Made by a program: the position numbers and the translations under genes. DNA of 64,000 bases. It comes from Rhyzopertha dominica. Lineage: Eukaryota; Arthropoda; Insecta; Coleoptera; Bostrichidae. The notes beneath the pieces are model-generated. The model saw only the letters and a program-made list of their open reading frames with translations. It was not told the origin of the DNA and did not search any database. This document shows, piece by piece, positions 7,750 through 21,067 of this stretch. Numbering within the stretch: the stretch's first letter is position 1; each line of letters begins with the position of its first letter. The stretch covers positions 43,805,092 through 43,869,091 of the forward strand of contig QCXZ01000138.1 in NCBI GenBank assembly GCA_025024175.1, read 5' to 3'.

Positions 7750-10700
7750 AGTCTAAATCAAATCAAAATCCTCGTCTACTTACAAATAACTCTGAATCTA
7801 ATTCAATTCAATTAAAACAAAGTCCAAATCAAAATTTTAATGACGTGCTACGTACCACGTCCGAATTAAATCATATCTCACCTGAAACTAAAATGTTTCA
7901 GTCTAGCTTAAATCAAAAGCCAAATTCATACCCTAGTACTAATCAAGTACTCCAGTTTGATGTCCTCTTAAATAATGATAATGTATCTTATATTTGCACA
8001 AAATATCAAGACATCGAATTCAAATTCCTAATCGATACTGGCGCTAGCGTATCTCTCATCAAACTAGAGAAGCTCAAACAAACAAAATCCAAATTCAATC
8101 CTTCTGAAGCTCTTACCTTAAATGGTCTCAGCGCCAATGCTCCTGTTCAAACAATCGGCAGCATTAAAATGCCATTACAATTTCATTCCAAATCATTGAA
8201 TGTAAAATTGCATATAGTAAAACAGGAGTCCAATATTCCATTTGATGGAATCATCGGCAATGATATTCTCAAAGAGGAAGCAGCCGAAATCAATTATGAT
8301 AAGGGCACTCTAAAATTCAAGTCAATCCCTTTCACAATTCCCATACACCTTAATACAAATCCTAACTCATCTTCATCATATTTCCTACAACCCAGATCCG
8401 AAACGGTTGTGGAAATCGATATAGCAAATCCTGAACTATCAGAGGGTGTATGTCCTGAGGTTGAATTGTCCAGTGGTGTATATTTAGCCAAAGCTTTAGT
8501 CCAAGTCAATAAATCAAATAATAAAGCTCTCACCACGGTCCTTAATACGAATAATTTCAAAATCAAGGTGAAAAATATTAAAGTTCGCTTAGAACCTTTT
8601 CACTCAGATCAGTCATTTATATTTAATCTCAATCCTGATCAATCTAACAATGATTCTTCTATCAAAGCAGATCGCATTAAATTATTGAAGGAAAATCTCC
8701 GCCTTGATCATTTAAATCCAGAAGAACGAAAATCTGTACTAGATATATGCTTAAACTACAATGATATATTTTTCCTTCCAAACGACAAGCTGACTAGTAC
8801 AAATGCGATTCAGCACGAAATCAAAGTTACCGATCCTACCCCTGTTCATTCTAAATTATATAGATTTCCAGAGGCTCATAAGGAAGAGGTAAACAAACAA
8901 ATTCAAAAAATGTTAGATCAGGGTATCATAAGACCTTCTTCGTCACCTTATTGTAGCCCCCTGTGGGTTGTACCTAAAAAATCCGATGCGTCAGGACAAA
9001 AGAAATGGCGTATTGTCATCGATTACCGAAAATTAAACCAAATCACAGTAGGTGATGCCTACCCTCTGCCTCAGATCGAATTTATTCTTGATCAGTTAGG
9101 TCATTCAACTTATTTTACAACCCTAGACCTCGCGAGCGGATTTCATCAAATAGAAATGAAACCCGACGATATCGAAAAAACTGCTTTTTCGTGTGGATTT
9201 AACCATTTTGAATACCTACGTATGCCTTTTGGCCTTAGAAATTCACCTTCTACCTTTCAGAGGTTAATGAACACAGTGTTAACCGGTTTACAAGGTCTAG
9301 AATGCTTCGTTTACTTAGACGATATTGTCATTTATGCAAGTTCCATTGAAGAACATTCCAAAAAACTAAATTCAATTTTTTCTAGACTTCGAGAAAACAC
9401 CTTATTGTTACAGCCAGACAAATGCGAATTTATGCGCCGGGAAGTCGCATATTTAGGGCACATCATAAGCGATAAAGGTGTCATGCCCAATCCTGAAAAA
9501 GTTAAAGCCGTCTCTGATTATCCAGTTCCAACTAACATTAAACAGATCAAACAATTCCTAGGTCTTGTTGGTTATTATAGAAGATTTATTAAAGACTTTT
9601 CATTTATCGCAAAGCCAATGACCTCTCTGCTAAAAAAAGATGTTCCTTTCGTTTGGACAGACGATCACCAAAAATCATTTCAAAGTTCAAAGATATTTTA
9701 ATCTCTGAACCAATCCTACAATACCCAAATTTTAATGAAACTTTTGTATTAACAACAGATGCTTCTAATGTAGCAATCAGTGGTATTCTTTCACAAGGAG
9801 AAATTGGGAAAGACCTACCTGTAGCATATGCCTCTAGAACCTTAAATAAAGCGGAAATCAACTACTCAACCACCGAAAAGGAACTATTAGCTATAGTGTG
9901 GTCAGTAAATCACTATCGACCTTACTTATTCGGTAGGAAATTCATAATCGTCACCGATCATCGTCCACTCACATGGTTATTTAGTTGCAAAAATCCTAGT
10001 AGTCGCCTCCTCAGATGGAGATTGAAATTAGAGGAATATGAATATGAAATCAGATATAAACCAGGCCGAATTAACTCAAACGCCGACGCATTGTCCAGGA
10101 ACCCTGTACTCAATTTCAAAAATCGATAATTGTGAAACATATGAAAATTTTGTTAAATATCATTACGAAAATACTGAACTTTCGAATATCGAAGTAATTA
10201 AGGAAAACGTAATGTCAAAATTCCCTAATTGTTTTATATACTCTAAGGATTTGGACGAAACCAATCCTTACTATAATAATTTATTTTCTACCTTTGACAA
10301 AGACTGTATCCCAGGAGATATAAATTTGTATGATCCTATCATTTTAGAAAACCCCAACAAACAATGTTCATTTCTTCTAATAAGTAAATTAAATCACTTT
10401 GATTCGCTGACATACAAGGACCTATTCTATTCATTTAAATCGCTAAAAACTGTCCTAATAAATAAACGGATAAATACTCTTTTTATTAAGAATCCAATAG
10501 AAGAACATCCTAACTTAAAACAAGACATGTTCAATGAACTGCTAGACTTCATTTTTACCAAAAATAATATAAAAATCATTGTAGTCAACAAACCTAAAAT
10601 GAAGCCAAAAGACGAAAACGAAGTCCGTAAGATACTGCAAGACAACCACAGCTCTTCTATTTCTGGTCATGCAGGGTATTTAAGAACTTACAAGAAAATA

Positions 10701-11690
10701 AAGGAAAATTATAAATGGTCCAACATGAAACGAGATATTAAAAATTTCATTAAATCTTGCCCTTCGTGTCAGATAAATAAAACCAATTTTAAACCAAACA
10801 GAGCACCTATGGAAATAACTACAACGAGCGAACGTCCTTTCCAACGGCTAGCTATTGATATCGTGGGACCATTACCCATAACAGTTAATGGGAATAGATT
10901 TATTCTAACCACACAGGACGACCTCACGAAATACTCCTTTGCCAGATCTATCCCCAATCATGAAGCATCTACAGTAGCAAATGTTCTAGTACAATTCATC
11001 ACAATGTTTGGCATACCAGAAACAATCCTTTCGGATCAATCCACCGACTTTACTTCCTCCGTAATAAAAGAAATGAATAAGCTTTTTAAAATTAAACACG
11101 TATTTAGTAGTCCGTATCACCCCCAAACAAATGGAGCTCTCGAAAGGAGCCACCTCACTTTAAAGGATTACCTAAAACATTACATAAACCAAAACCAGAA
11201 CGACTGGGATGAATATGTTGAACTAGCCATGTTTACATACAATACTCATATTCATAAATCTACAGGTTTCACACCTTATGAATTAATTTTTGGCCACAAA
11301 GCTTATGTTCCAAATTCTTTGACCTCTCCACCACAATTTAGATATAGTTATGATGACTACTATTCAAACTTGCAGCTAAAATTCAATAAATCTTACGAGA
11401 TTGCTCGTCAAAATCTTTTGAAATCAAAAGAAAAATCAAAAGCATACTATGATAGAAATATGAGACACGCAGAATATAAAGTGAATGATTTGGCATATGT
11501 AATCAATAACAGTCATAAACCTGGATTAAGCAAAAAGCTTTCGCCTAATTTTAAAGGCCCTTATAAGATAGTTGCTGTGAATGATAACAATACAGTAAGT
11601 TTGCAGATTAAAGCTAATAAAATCGTTAATTACCACACCAACTTACTGAAACCTTTTGTTTCAGATAATGGATTTCAGACTGAACAGTAG
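7686..11690 (+). CDS. pol: Errantivirus pol: protease, reverse transcriptase, RNase H, integrase (two internal frame changes)
   Basis: Domains appear in order. The aspartic protease has LIDTGA with Asp at 8034. The reverse transcriptase spans about 8900-9420 with YLDD at 9312-9323. RNase H has TTDASN and TDHRPLTW (9653-10129). The integrase has an HHCC finger ending SCPSCQ near 10760, catalytic Asp at 10857, Asp at 11034 and Glu at 11142, and a GPY-type module (NFKGPYKI) near 11550. The first part stays open to 9701. RNase H lies in another frame, and the integrase returns to the first frame by 10038. The same two frame changes occur in the second copy, so they are probably real mutations or systematic homopolymer miscalls. 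The gene is otherwise complete and overlaps the env start. Confidence 0.88.
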
Positions 11691-13760
11691 TCTTTTTCCC
11701 TACCTGTTATTCCTCATCATTCCTTTAACTCACGTTCATACCAATGACCTACCGTACTCCATTCAACCCTTAGATAATCAAGCTGGATTGTTTTATCACG
11801 ATTTAGGTCTTGCTAAAATTTCACATGATTACTATACACTACTTTCGTACACTAATATTTCTTTCTACCATCACACCTTAGACAGTATTAAACGTTTGTT
11901 TGACACGTCCCTGGTTATGTGTTCAAAGGTGAGCGATGCCTTAGCGTGCAAGGACACAATGAAACTTGTAAATCACAAATTCTTATGATAGAATCAAAAT
12001 TCGATACAATTGCCCATTTGGTTGGTCGAAAATCAACTATCAGTACTGATCAGCATAACAGAAACGCCGTGGCATTTTCAACGGTGTATCTTACGTATTT
12101 AACTGGTTATTTGGCACTCCAGATGCAAGTGATGCAAAATATTATTCCGAATCGATTAAAAACCTTATTGAGAAAAATCACGATGTACAAATGTTAATGA
12201 AACAACAAATTCACGTAATCTCTAGCGCAATTAAAAATTATAATGAATCGGCACAAACATTACGTTTGAACGAAGATAAATTAAATGCCAATATCAAGAA
12301 GTTTAATATTTTTAGTAAATCTACAGCAAATCATTTGGAATCTCTTTCTCGAACCCAAATAATAACCGAATATCTAATGCTCTTGTCCCAAATGATCCAG
12401 GAATTAAATGAAGAATACGATACTCTTATTTCAGCGATATTGTTTTCGAAACAAAATACTTTACATCCGTCAATTATTACCCCAAAGGATTTAAGAAACG
12501 AGTTAATGCAAATTAAATTAGCTTCTGATTGTCAATTTCCAATTCCGCTTAATGATTACAATAATATTTACAAATATTTTAGTATTTCTGAATTGTCCGT
12601 AATTTACGATCATGAACTTCTCATTGTAGCAATCAAAATTCCTTTAGTTCATGAAAGAACTTATAATTTATATAAAATTATACCCTTACCTGCTCAGCAT
12701 TACAATTCCAGCATTTATTCATTTATAATCCTCGTATCCGTATCTCCTACTAAGTACAACTAAGACTCACTACAGTCGATTAAGGGACATTTCGTCTTGC
12801 AAGAAGATAACTGAAGAGGACTACATCTGCTACAATCCTTCTACGTACCTATCAGCGGAAAGGCCCGTATGCGAGGTCACCCTAAAAACTCGCATTTTCC
12901 GACAGCATTCCAGAGGACTGTCCTACCACATACAATCAAAGCAAATTTCGAAATTTGGCACCCTCTCTCATCAAACTCTTGGTTATTCGTAACCACTCAT
13001 AGAACTGGCTGCTTCTATCACCTGCGAGAACAAAAAGTCTGATAAAATATTGGACATTGTTCTATCTGGCACTGGTATCTTCAAAATGAATTCCAAATGT
13101 AAATGTTACACCTACTCCACCGTATTAACAGCAACTTCAAATGACACCAGAATCTATAATAACTATATTCCAAACTTTTCCATCACCAGCGACGAGTGTT
13201 GCATCAAAAAAGCATAAGTTCCTAAAGCCATCAAGCAAATCAAATGGAACCTATTGAGATCAATAATCTCAATCTGGACGAACTACGACATTCCCAGCAC
13301 AAACTCGAGCAATTCGATGAAATACTCCAGAAAAAACATCAACGAACCTTTCTTCAATTATGAAACTCCATGGTTTCTTATAATCACCTCCATCGCAGTT
13401 ATTATTGCGATCATAATGATATGCTGTTGCTGTAACTGTTCCTGGTTGCCATATATTGGAAGATTCTTCCCTAAAAGAAGAGGCTGTTGTGGAACTCTTC
13501 CCAACATCTGCATCACTAATCACAATGAGAGGTACCAAATCAACGAGGAACACGCCATGCGGTTAAGCCGCCTACGCCGAATCTACCAAGACGAAGAGCA
13601 GCAACCAACCCTGGGTTCACCGTCACGTGAGTTAGTGCCTATGTGTAGTGAAACTGTTGAATATTCAGGTGCAAGCCTAGATAGTGCAAGTGCCGTCAAA
13701 TCCTTTAACGGTGTAGAAACACGCTCTCGCAAATCGGGTGACAGACGCTTTTATATCTAA
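11668..13760 (+). pseudogene. env: Errantivirus env, copy 1, interrupted by several single-base indels
   Basis: Env-type glycoprotein region. A good splice acceptor, CCTTTTGTTTCAG, ends at 11664, and the first ATG is at 11668. The N-terminus is a signal peptide (LFPYLLFLIIPLTHV). The C-terminal half has a transmembrane segment (ITSIAVIIAIIMICCCC) near 13380-13430 and a cytoplasmic tail ending at 13760. The frame is broken in at least four places between 11960 and 13350. Most breaks are one-base length changes in short homopolymers relative to the second copy, including one at the furin-site codons. The excess of indels over substitutions points to sequencing error near a contig end rather than ancient decay. 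Confidence 0.8.
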
Positions 13761-13988
13761 CGTTCTAATCAATTCAACATTGAAGTAAAACACTTATTCC
13801 TTAATTTTTAAGTGTAATTGCATGATCTTTCTACTTAGGAATTAATACTCAATATAAATGATGAATTTATTAATCTTCTTCTGATATTCATGTCATTGTG
13901 TTAACTTTAGTAAGTAAGCGAACTAGAATATACTTTTCAAGTTTATTTTGATAGTTCAAACTCCTATCAAAATTCTTAAGGGGGGAGG
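13761..13988 (+). promoter_or_regulatory. Errantivirus 3' untranslated region and polypurine tract
   Basis: About 220 noncoding bases follow the env stop. The block AAGGGGGGAGG at 13978-13988 directly abuts the LTR start. This is the polypurine tract that primes plus-strand DNA synthesis. The same block occurs at 21057-21067 before the last LTR. Confidence 0.85.
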
Positions 13989-14564
13989 TGTTGGATACCT
14001 ACTCTACCTTTTAACTTAATCAATCTAATTATTACTGTTTCATAATCATTTATGCATGAATAGAATTATGTCATTAGTTCCCAAATCTGTTTTGTTCATA
14101 TTTGACTAAAGTCACGTACACACCATTTGCGTACATATGGACCCTGCAAAACCACACGCTTAACTTTATAAAGTATATTTTTCTATTTCCAAAACTGCCG
14201 TAGTGCAGCCATGCTTTATAAACATTATGACCAAGTGTGCTCAGCTTGCACAATATTTCCCCTAAGTATGTTTATATTAATTTCTAACCCTCCGCTTGTC
14301 GCGGACCATACGCACGCAAGTGGTTCCATCCCCCACTTCCTATGCGAAGTGACTTAATCTAAGTGATCCCTAAAACGGGGCCATTGTAAAAGTATCTGCC
14401 ATAACATACAAATCACTCTCTGTAACTTATACCTGTTAATTATCGTGTCGCGATATTCAGTAATAAAGTTTTAGTTGGTTACTTGTGGACTTTTTACTTG
14501 CTCGTCTAACACCGTTCGCGCTACATCCTGACGTAACTCGTGTTTGGTAAAACACGTATAATAT
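13989..14564 (+). repeat. Middle LTR, truncated by the assembly gap
   Basis: This starts TGTTGGATACC as in the other LTRs and matches them for 576 bases until the run of N. It differs by a few changes: one G for C near 14200, one base missing from a C run near 14369, and a disturbed end just before the gap. Those changes lie toward the gap, which fits poorly polished contig-end sequence. Confidence 0.85.
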
Positions 14565-14664
14565 NNNNNNNNNNNNNNNNNNNNNNNNNNNNNNNNNNNN
14601 NNNNNNNNNNNNNNNNNNNNNNNNNNNNNNNNNNNNNNNNNNNNNNNNNNNNNNNNNNNNNNNN
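14565..14664. other. Assembly gap of exactly 100 N
   Basis: A run of exactly 100 N is the conventional placeholder for a scaffold gap of unknown size. The left side ends near the end of an LTR. The right side starts in the middle of gag. The arrangement across the gap should not be taken as real structure. Confidence 0.95.
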
Positions 14665-17600
14665 ATGCTAACAAAAGAAAGGGTCAAAGCCAAAAACTTT
14701 AGTCAAATACTAACCCAAGCAATTCGACAATTCGTTAATTTAAACTCCATTCCACCACAGGTGAACGCCGAACCTGTGGAAAGTGGACGTTTCACAGGCG
14801 TAAAGTCTAAATCAAATCAAAATCCTCGTCTACTTACAAATAACTCTGATCTAATTTCAATTCAATTAAAACAAAGGTCCAAATCAAAATTTTAATGAAC
14901 GTGCTACGTACCACGTCCGAATTAAATCATATCTCACCTGAAACTAAACTGTTTCAGTCTAGCTTAAATCAAAAGCCAAATTCATACCCCTAGTACTAAT
15001 CAAGTACTCCAGTTTGATGTCCTCTCTTAAATAATGATAATGTACTTATATTTGCACAAAATATCAAGACATCGAATTCAAATTCCTAATCGATACTGGC
15101 GCTAGCGTATCTCTCATCAAACTAGAGAAGCTCAAACAAACAAAATCCAAATTCATCCTTCTGAAGCTCTTACCTTAAATGGTCTCAGCCGCCATGCTCC
15201 TGTTCAATACAATCGCAGCATTAAAATGCCATTACATTTCATTCCAAATCATTGAATGTAAAATTGCATATAGTAAAACAGGAGTCCAACATTCCATTTG
15301 ATGGAATCATCGGCAATGATATTCTCAAAGAGGAAGCAGCCGAAATCAATTATGATAAGGGCACTCTAAAATTCAAGTCAATCCCTTTCACAATTCCCAT
15401 ACACCTTAATACAAATCCTAACTCATCTTCATCATATTTCCTACAACCTAGATCCGAAACGGTTGTGGAAATCGATATAGCAAATCCTGAACTATCAGAG
15501 GTGTATGTCCTGAGGTTGAATTGTCCAGTGGTGTATATTTAGCCAAAGCTTTAGTCCAAGTCAATAAATCAAATAATAAAGCTCTCACCACGGTCCTTAA
15601 TACGAATAATTTCAAAATCAAGGTGAAAAATATTAAAGTTCGCTTAGAACCTTTTCACTCAGATCAGTCATTTATATTTAATCTCAATCCTGATCAATCT
15701 AACCAATGATTCTCTCTATTCAAAGCAGATCGCATTTAAATTATTGAAGGAAAATCTCCGCCTTGATCATTTAAATCCAGAAGAACGAAAATCTGTACTA
15801 GATATATGCTTAAACTTACATGATATATTTTTCCTTCCAAACGACAAGCTGACTAGTACAAATGCGATTCAGCACGAAATCAAAGTTACCGATCCTACCC
15901 TGTTCATTCTAAATTATATAGATTTCCAGAGGCCTCATAAGGAAGAGGTAAACAAACAAAATTCAAAAATGTTAGATCAGGGTATCATAAGACCTTCTTC
16001 GTCACCTTATTGTAGCCCCCTGTGGGTTGTACCTAAAAAATCCGATGCGTCAGGACAAAAGAAATGGCGTATTGTCATCGATTACCGAAAATTAAACCAA
16101 ATCACAGTAGGTGATGCCTACCCTCTGCCTCAGATCGAATTTATTCTTGATCAGTTAGGTCATTCAACTTATTTTACAACCCTAGACCTCGCGAGCGGAT
16201 TTCATCAAATAGAAATGAAACCCGACGATATCGAAAAAACTGCTTTTTCGTGTGGATTTAACCATTTTGAATACCTACGTATGCCTTTTGGCCTTAGAAA
16301 TTCACCTTCTACCTTTCAGAGGTTAATGAACACAGTGTTAACCGGTTTACAAGGTCTAGAATGCTTCGTTTACTTAGACGATATTGTCATTTATGCAAGT
16401 TCCATTGAAGAACATTCCAAAAAACTAAATTCATTTTTTCTAGACTTCGAGAAAACACCTTATTGTTACAGCCAGACAAATGCGAATTTATGCGCCGGGA
16501 AGTCGCATATTTAGGGCACATCATAAGCGATAAAGGTGTCATGCCCAATCCTGAAAAAGTTTAAGCCGTCTCTGATTATCCAGTTCCAACTAACATTAAA
16601 CAGATCAAACAATTCCTAGGTCTTGTTGGTTATTATAGAAGATTTATTAAAGACTTTTCATTTATCGCAAAGCCAATGACCTCTCTGCTAAAAAAAAGAT
16701 GTTCCTTTCGTTGGACAGACGATCACCAAAAATCATTTCAAAGTTCAAAGATATTTTAATCTCTGAACCAATCCTACAATACCCAAATTTTAATGAAACT
16801 TTTGTATTAACAACAGATGCCTTCTAATGTAGCAATCAGTGGTATTCTTTCACAAGGAGAAATTGGGAAAGGCCTACCTGTAGCATATGCCTCTAGAACC
16901 TTAAATAAAGCGGAAATCAACTACTCAACCACCGAAAAGGAAACTATAAGCTATAGTGTGGTCAGTAAATCACTATCGACCTTACTTAATTCGGTAGGAA
17001 ATTCATAATCGTCACCGATCATCGTCCACTCACATGGTTATTTAGTTGCAAAAATCCTAGTAGTCGCCTCCTCAGATGGAGATTGAAATTAGAGGAATAT
17101 GAATATGAAATCAGATATAAACCAGGCCGAATTAACTCAAACGCCGACGCATTTGTCCAGGAACCCTGTACTCAATTTCAAAAATCGATAATTGTGAAAC
17201 ATATGAAAATTTTTGTTAAATATCATTACGAAATACTGAACTTTCGAATATCGAAGTAATTAAGGAAAACGTAATGTCAAAATTCCCTAATTGTTTTATT
17301 ATACTCTAAGGATTTGGACGAAACCAATCCTTACTATAATAATTTATTTTCTACCTTTGACAAAGACTGTATCCCAGGAGATATAAATTTGTATGCATCC
17401 ATACATTTTAGAAAACCCCAACAAACAATGTTCATTTCTTCTAATACGTAAATTAAAGCCACATTTGATTCGCTGACATACAAGGACCTATTTCTATTCA
17501 TTTAAATCGCTTAAAAACTGTCCTAAAATATAACAGCGGATAAATACTTCTTTTATCTAAGCATCCAATAGTAAGAAACAATCCTAACTTAGAAACAAGA

Positions 17601-18774
17601 CCATGTTTCAAATGAACTGCTAGACTTTCATTTTTTACCAAAAATTAATATAAAAATCATTGTAGTCAACAAACCTAAAATGAAGCCAAAAGACGAAAAC
17701 GAAGTCCGTAAGATACTTGCAAGACAAACCACAGCTCTATTCTATTTCTGAGGTCAATGCAGGTATTTAAGAACTTACAAGAAAATTAAAGGAAAATATA
17801 AATGGTCCAACATGAAACGAGTATTAAAATTTCATTAAATCTTGCCCTTTCGTGTCAGATAAATAAAACCAATTTTAAACCAAACAGAGCACCTATGGAA
17901 ATAACTACAACGAGCGAACGTCCTTTCCCAACGGCTAGCTATTGATATCGTGGACCATTACCATAACAGTTAATGGGAATAGATTTATTCTAACCACACA
18001 GGACGACCTCACGAAATACTCCTTTGCCAGATCTATCCCCAATCATGAAGCATCTACAGTAGCAAATGTTCTAGTACAATTCATCACAATGTTTGGCATA
18101 CCAGAAACAATCCTTTCGGATCAATCCACCGACTTTACTTCCTCCGTAATAAAAGAAATGAATAAGCTTTTTAAAATTAAACACGTATTTAGTAGTCCGT
18201 ATCACCCCCAAACAAATGGAGCTCTCGAAAGGAGCCACCTCACTTTAAAGGATTACCTAAACATTACATAAACCAAAACCAGAACGACTGGATGAATATG
18301 TTGAACTAGCCATGTTTACATACAATACTCATATTCATAAATCTACAGGTTTCACACCTTATGAATTAATTTTTGGCCACAAAGCTTATGTTCCAAATTC
18401 TTTGACCTCTCCACCACAATTTAGATATAGTTATGATGACTACTATTCAAACTTGCAGCTAAAATTCAAAAATCTTACGAGATTGCTCGTCAAAATCTTT
18501 TGAAATCAAAGAAAAATCAAAAGCATACTATGAAGAAATATGAGACACGCAGAATATAAAGTGAATGATTTGCATATGTAATCAATAACAGTCATAAACC
18601 TGGATTAAGCAAAAAGCTTTCGCCTAATTTTAAAAGGCCCTTATAAGATAGTTGCTGTGAATGATAACAATACAGTAAGTTTGCAGATTAAGCTAATAAA
18701 ATCGTTATTACCACACCAACTTACTGAAACCTTTTGTTTCAGATAATGGATTTCAGACTGAACAGTAGTCTTTT
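14665..18774 (+). pseudogene. pol: Errantivirus gag 3' end and pol, copy 2, indel-riddled
   Basis: This repeats copy 1 from about 7610 onward. It has the gag C-terminus, the frameshift signal (14739 onward), protease, reverse transcriptase (best stretch 15744-16514, including YLDDIVIYA), RNase H pieces near 16817-17160 and integrase pieces near 17942-18503. Single-base indels are dense from 14665 to 15250 and again from 17150 to 17900. The 16000-16430 and 17950-18240 stretches are nearly identical to copy 1. The element family and gene order are the same as in copy 1. The pattern suggests an unpolished duplicate contig rather than an independently decayed provirus. Confidence 0.82.
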
Positions 18775-20837
18775 TTCCCTACCTGTTATTCCTCATCATT
18801 CCTTTAACTCACGTTCATACCAATGACCTACCGTACTCCATTCAACCCTTTAGATAATCAAGCTGGATTGTTTTATCACGATTTAGGTCTTGCTAAATTT
18901 CACATGATTACTATACACTACTTTCGTACACTAATATTTCTTTCTACCATCACACCTTAGACAGTATTAAACGTTTGTTTGACACGTCCCTGGTTATGTG
19001 TTCAAAGGTGAGCGATGCCTTAGCGTGCAAGGACACAATGAAACTTTGTAAATCACAAATTCTTATGATAGAATCAAAATTCGATACAATTGCCCATTTG
19101 GTTGGTCGAAAATCAACTATCAGTACTGATCAGCATAACAGAAAACGCCGTGGCATTTTCAACGGTGTATCTTACGTATTTAACTGGTTATTTGGCACTC
19201 CAGATGCAAGTGATGCAAAATATTATTCCGAATCGATTAAAAACCTTATTGAGAAAAATCACGATGTACAAATGTTAATGAAACAACAAATTCACGTAAT
19301 CTCTAGCGCAATTAAAAATTATAATGAATCGGCACAAACATTACGTTTGAACGAAGATAAATTAAATGCCAATATCAAGAAGTTTAATATTTTTAGTAAA
19401 TCTACAGCAAATCATTTGGAATCTCTTTCTCGAACCCAAATAATAACCGAATATCTAATGCTCTTGTCCCAAATGATCCAGGAATTAAATGAAGAATACG
19501 ATACTCTTATTTCAGCGATATTGTTTTCGAAACAAAATACTTTACATCCGTCAATTATTACCCCAAAGGATTTAAGAAACGAGTTAATGCAAATTAAATT
19601 AGCTTCTGATTGTCAATTTCCAATTCCGCTTAATGATTACAATAATATTTACAAATATTTTAGTATTTCTGAATTGTCCGTAATTTACGATCATGAACTT
19701 CTCATTGTAGCAATCAAAATTCCTTTAGTTCATGAAAGAACTTATAATTTATATAAAATTATACCCTTACCTGCTCAGCATTACAATTCCAGCATTTATT
19801 CATTTATAAATCCCTCGTATCCGTATCTCCTACTAAGTACAACTAAGACTCACTACAGTCGATTAAGGGACATTTCGTCTTGCAAGAAGATAACTGAAGA
19901 GGACTACATCTGCTACAATCCTTCTACGTACCTATCAGCGGAAAGGCCCGTATGCGAGGTCACCCTAAAAACTCGCATTTCCGACAGCATTCCAGAGGAC
20001 TGTCCTACACATACAATCAAAGCAAATTTCGAAATTTGGCACCCTCTCTCATCAAACTCTTGGTTATTCGTAACCACTCATAGAACTGCTGCTTCTATCA
20101 CCTGCGAGAACAAAAAGTCTGATAAAATATTGGACATTGTTCTATCTGGCACTGGTATCTTCAAAATGAATTCCAAATGTAAATGTTACACCTACTCCAC
20201 CGTATTAACAGCAACTTCAAATGACACCAGAATCTATAATAACTATATTCCAAACTTTTCCATCACCAGCGACGAGTGTTGCATCAAAAAGCATAAGTTC
20301 CTAAGCCATCAAGCAAATCAAATGGAACCTATTGAGATCAATAATCTCAATCTGGACGAACTACGACATTCCCAGCACAAACTCGAGCAATTCGATGAAA
20401 TACTCCAGAAAAACATCAACGAACCTTTCTTCAATTATGAAACTCCATGGTTTCTTATAATCACCTCCATCGCAGGTATTATTGCGATCATAATGATATG
20501 CTGTTGCTGTAACTGTTCCTGGTTGCCATATATTGGAAGATTCTTCCCTAAAAGAAGAGGCTGTTGTGGAACTCTTCCCAACATCTGCATCACTAATCAC
20601 AATGAGAGGTACCAAATCAACGAGGAACACGCCATGCGGTTAAGCCGCCTACGCCGAATCTACCAAGACGAAGAGCAGCAACCAACCCTGGGTTCACCGT
20701 CACGTGAGTTAGTGCCTATGTGTAGTGAAACTGTTGAATATTCAGGTGCAAGCCTAGATAGTGCAAGTGCCGTCAAATCCTTTAACGGTGTAGAAACACG
20801 CTCTCGCAAATCGGGTGACAGACGCTTTTATATCTAA
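18746..20837 (+). CDS. env: Errantivirus env, copy 2, largely open
   Basis: The start codon is at 18746 after the same acceptor. Three small indels fall in the first 160 bases. From 18975 the frame is open to the stop at 20837 (620 codons). It encodes the baculovirus F-like envelope protein of errantiviruses. A furin-type site RKRR is at 19140-19151, followed by a hydrophobic fusion-peptide region GIFNGVSYVFNWLFGT. Next come a long helical region, a Cys-rich stretch, a transmembrane helix (LIITSIAGIIAIIMICCCC) near 20455-20510 and a basic cytoplasmic tail. This copy shows the gene better than copy 1 does. Confidence 0.85.
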
Positions 20838-21056
20838 CGTTCTAATCAATTCAACATTGAAGTAAAACACTTATTCCTTAATTTTTAAGTGTAATTGCAT
20901 GATATTTCTACTTAGGAATTAATACTCAATATAAATGATGAATTTATTAATCTTCTCTTCTGATATTCATGTCATTGTGTTAACTTTAGTAAGTAAGCGA
21001 ACTAGAATATACTTTTCAAGTTTATTTTGATAGTTCAAACTCCTATCAAAATTCTT

Positions 21057-21067
21057 AAGGGGGGAGG
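21057..21067 (+). promoter_or_regulatory. Polypurine tract before the last LTR
   Basis: AAGGGGGGAGG directly precedes the LTR start TGTTGG, as at 13978-13988. Confidence 0.85.
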
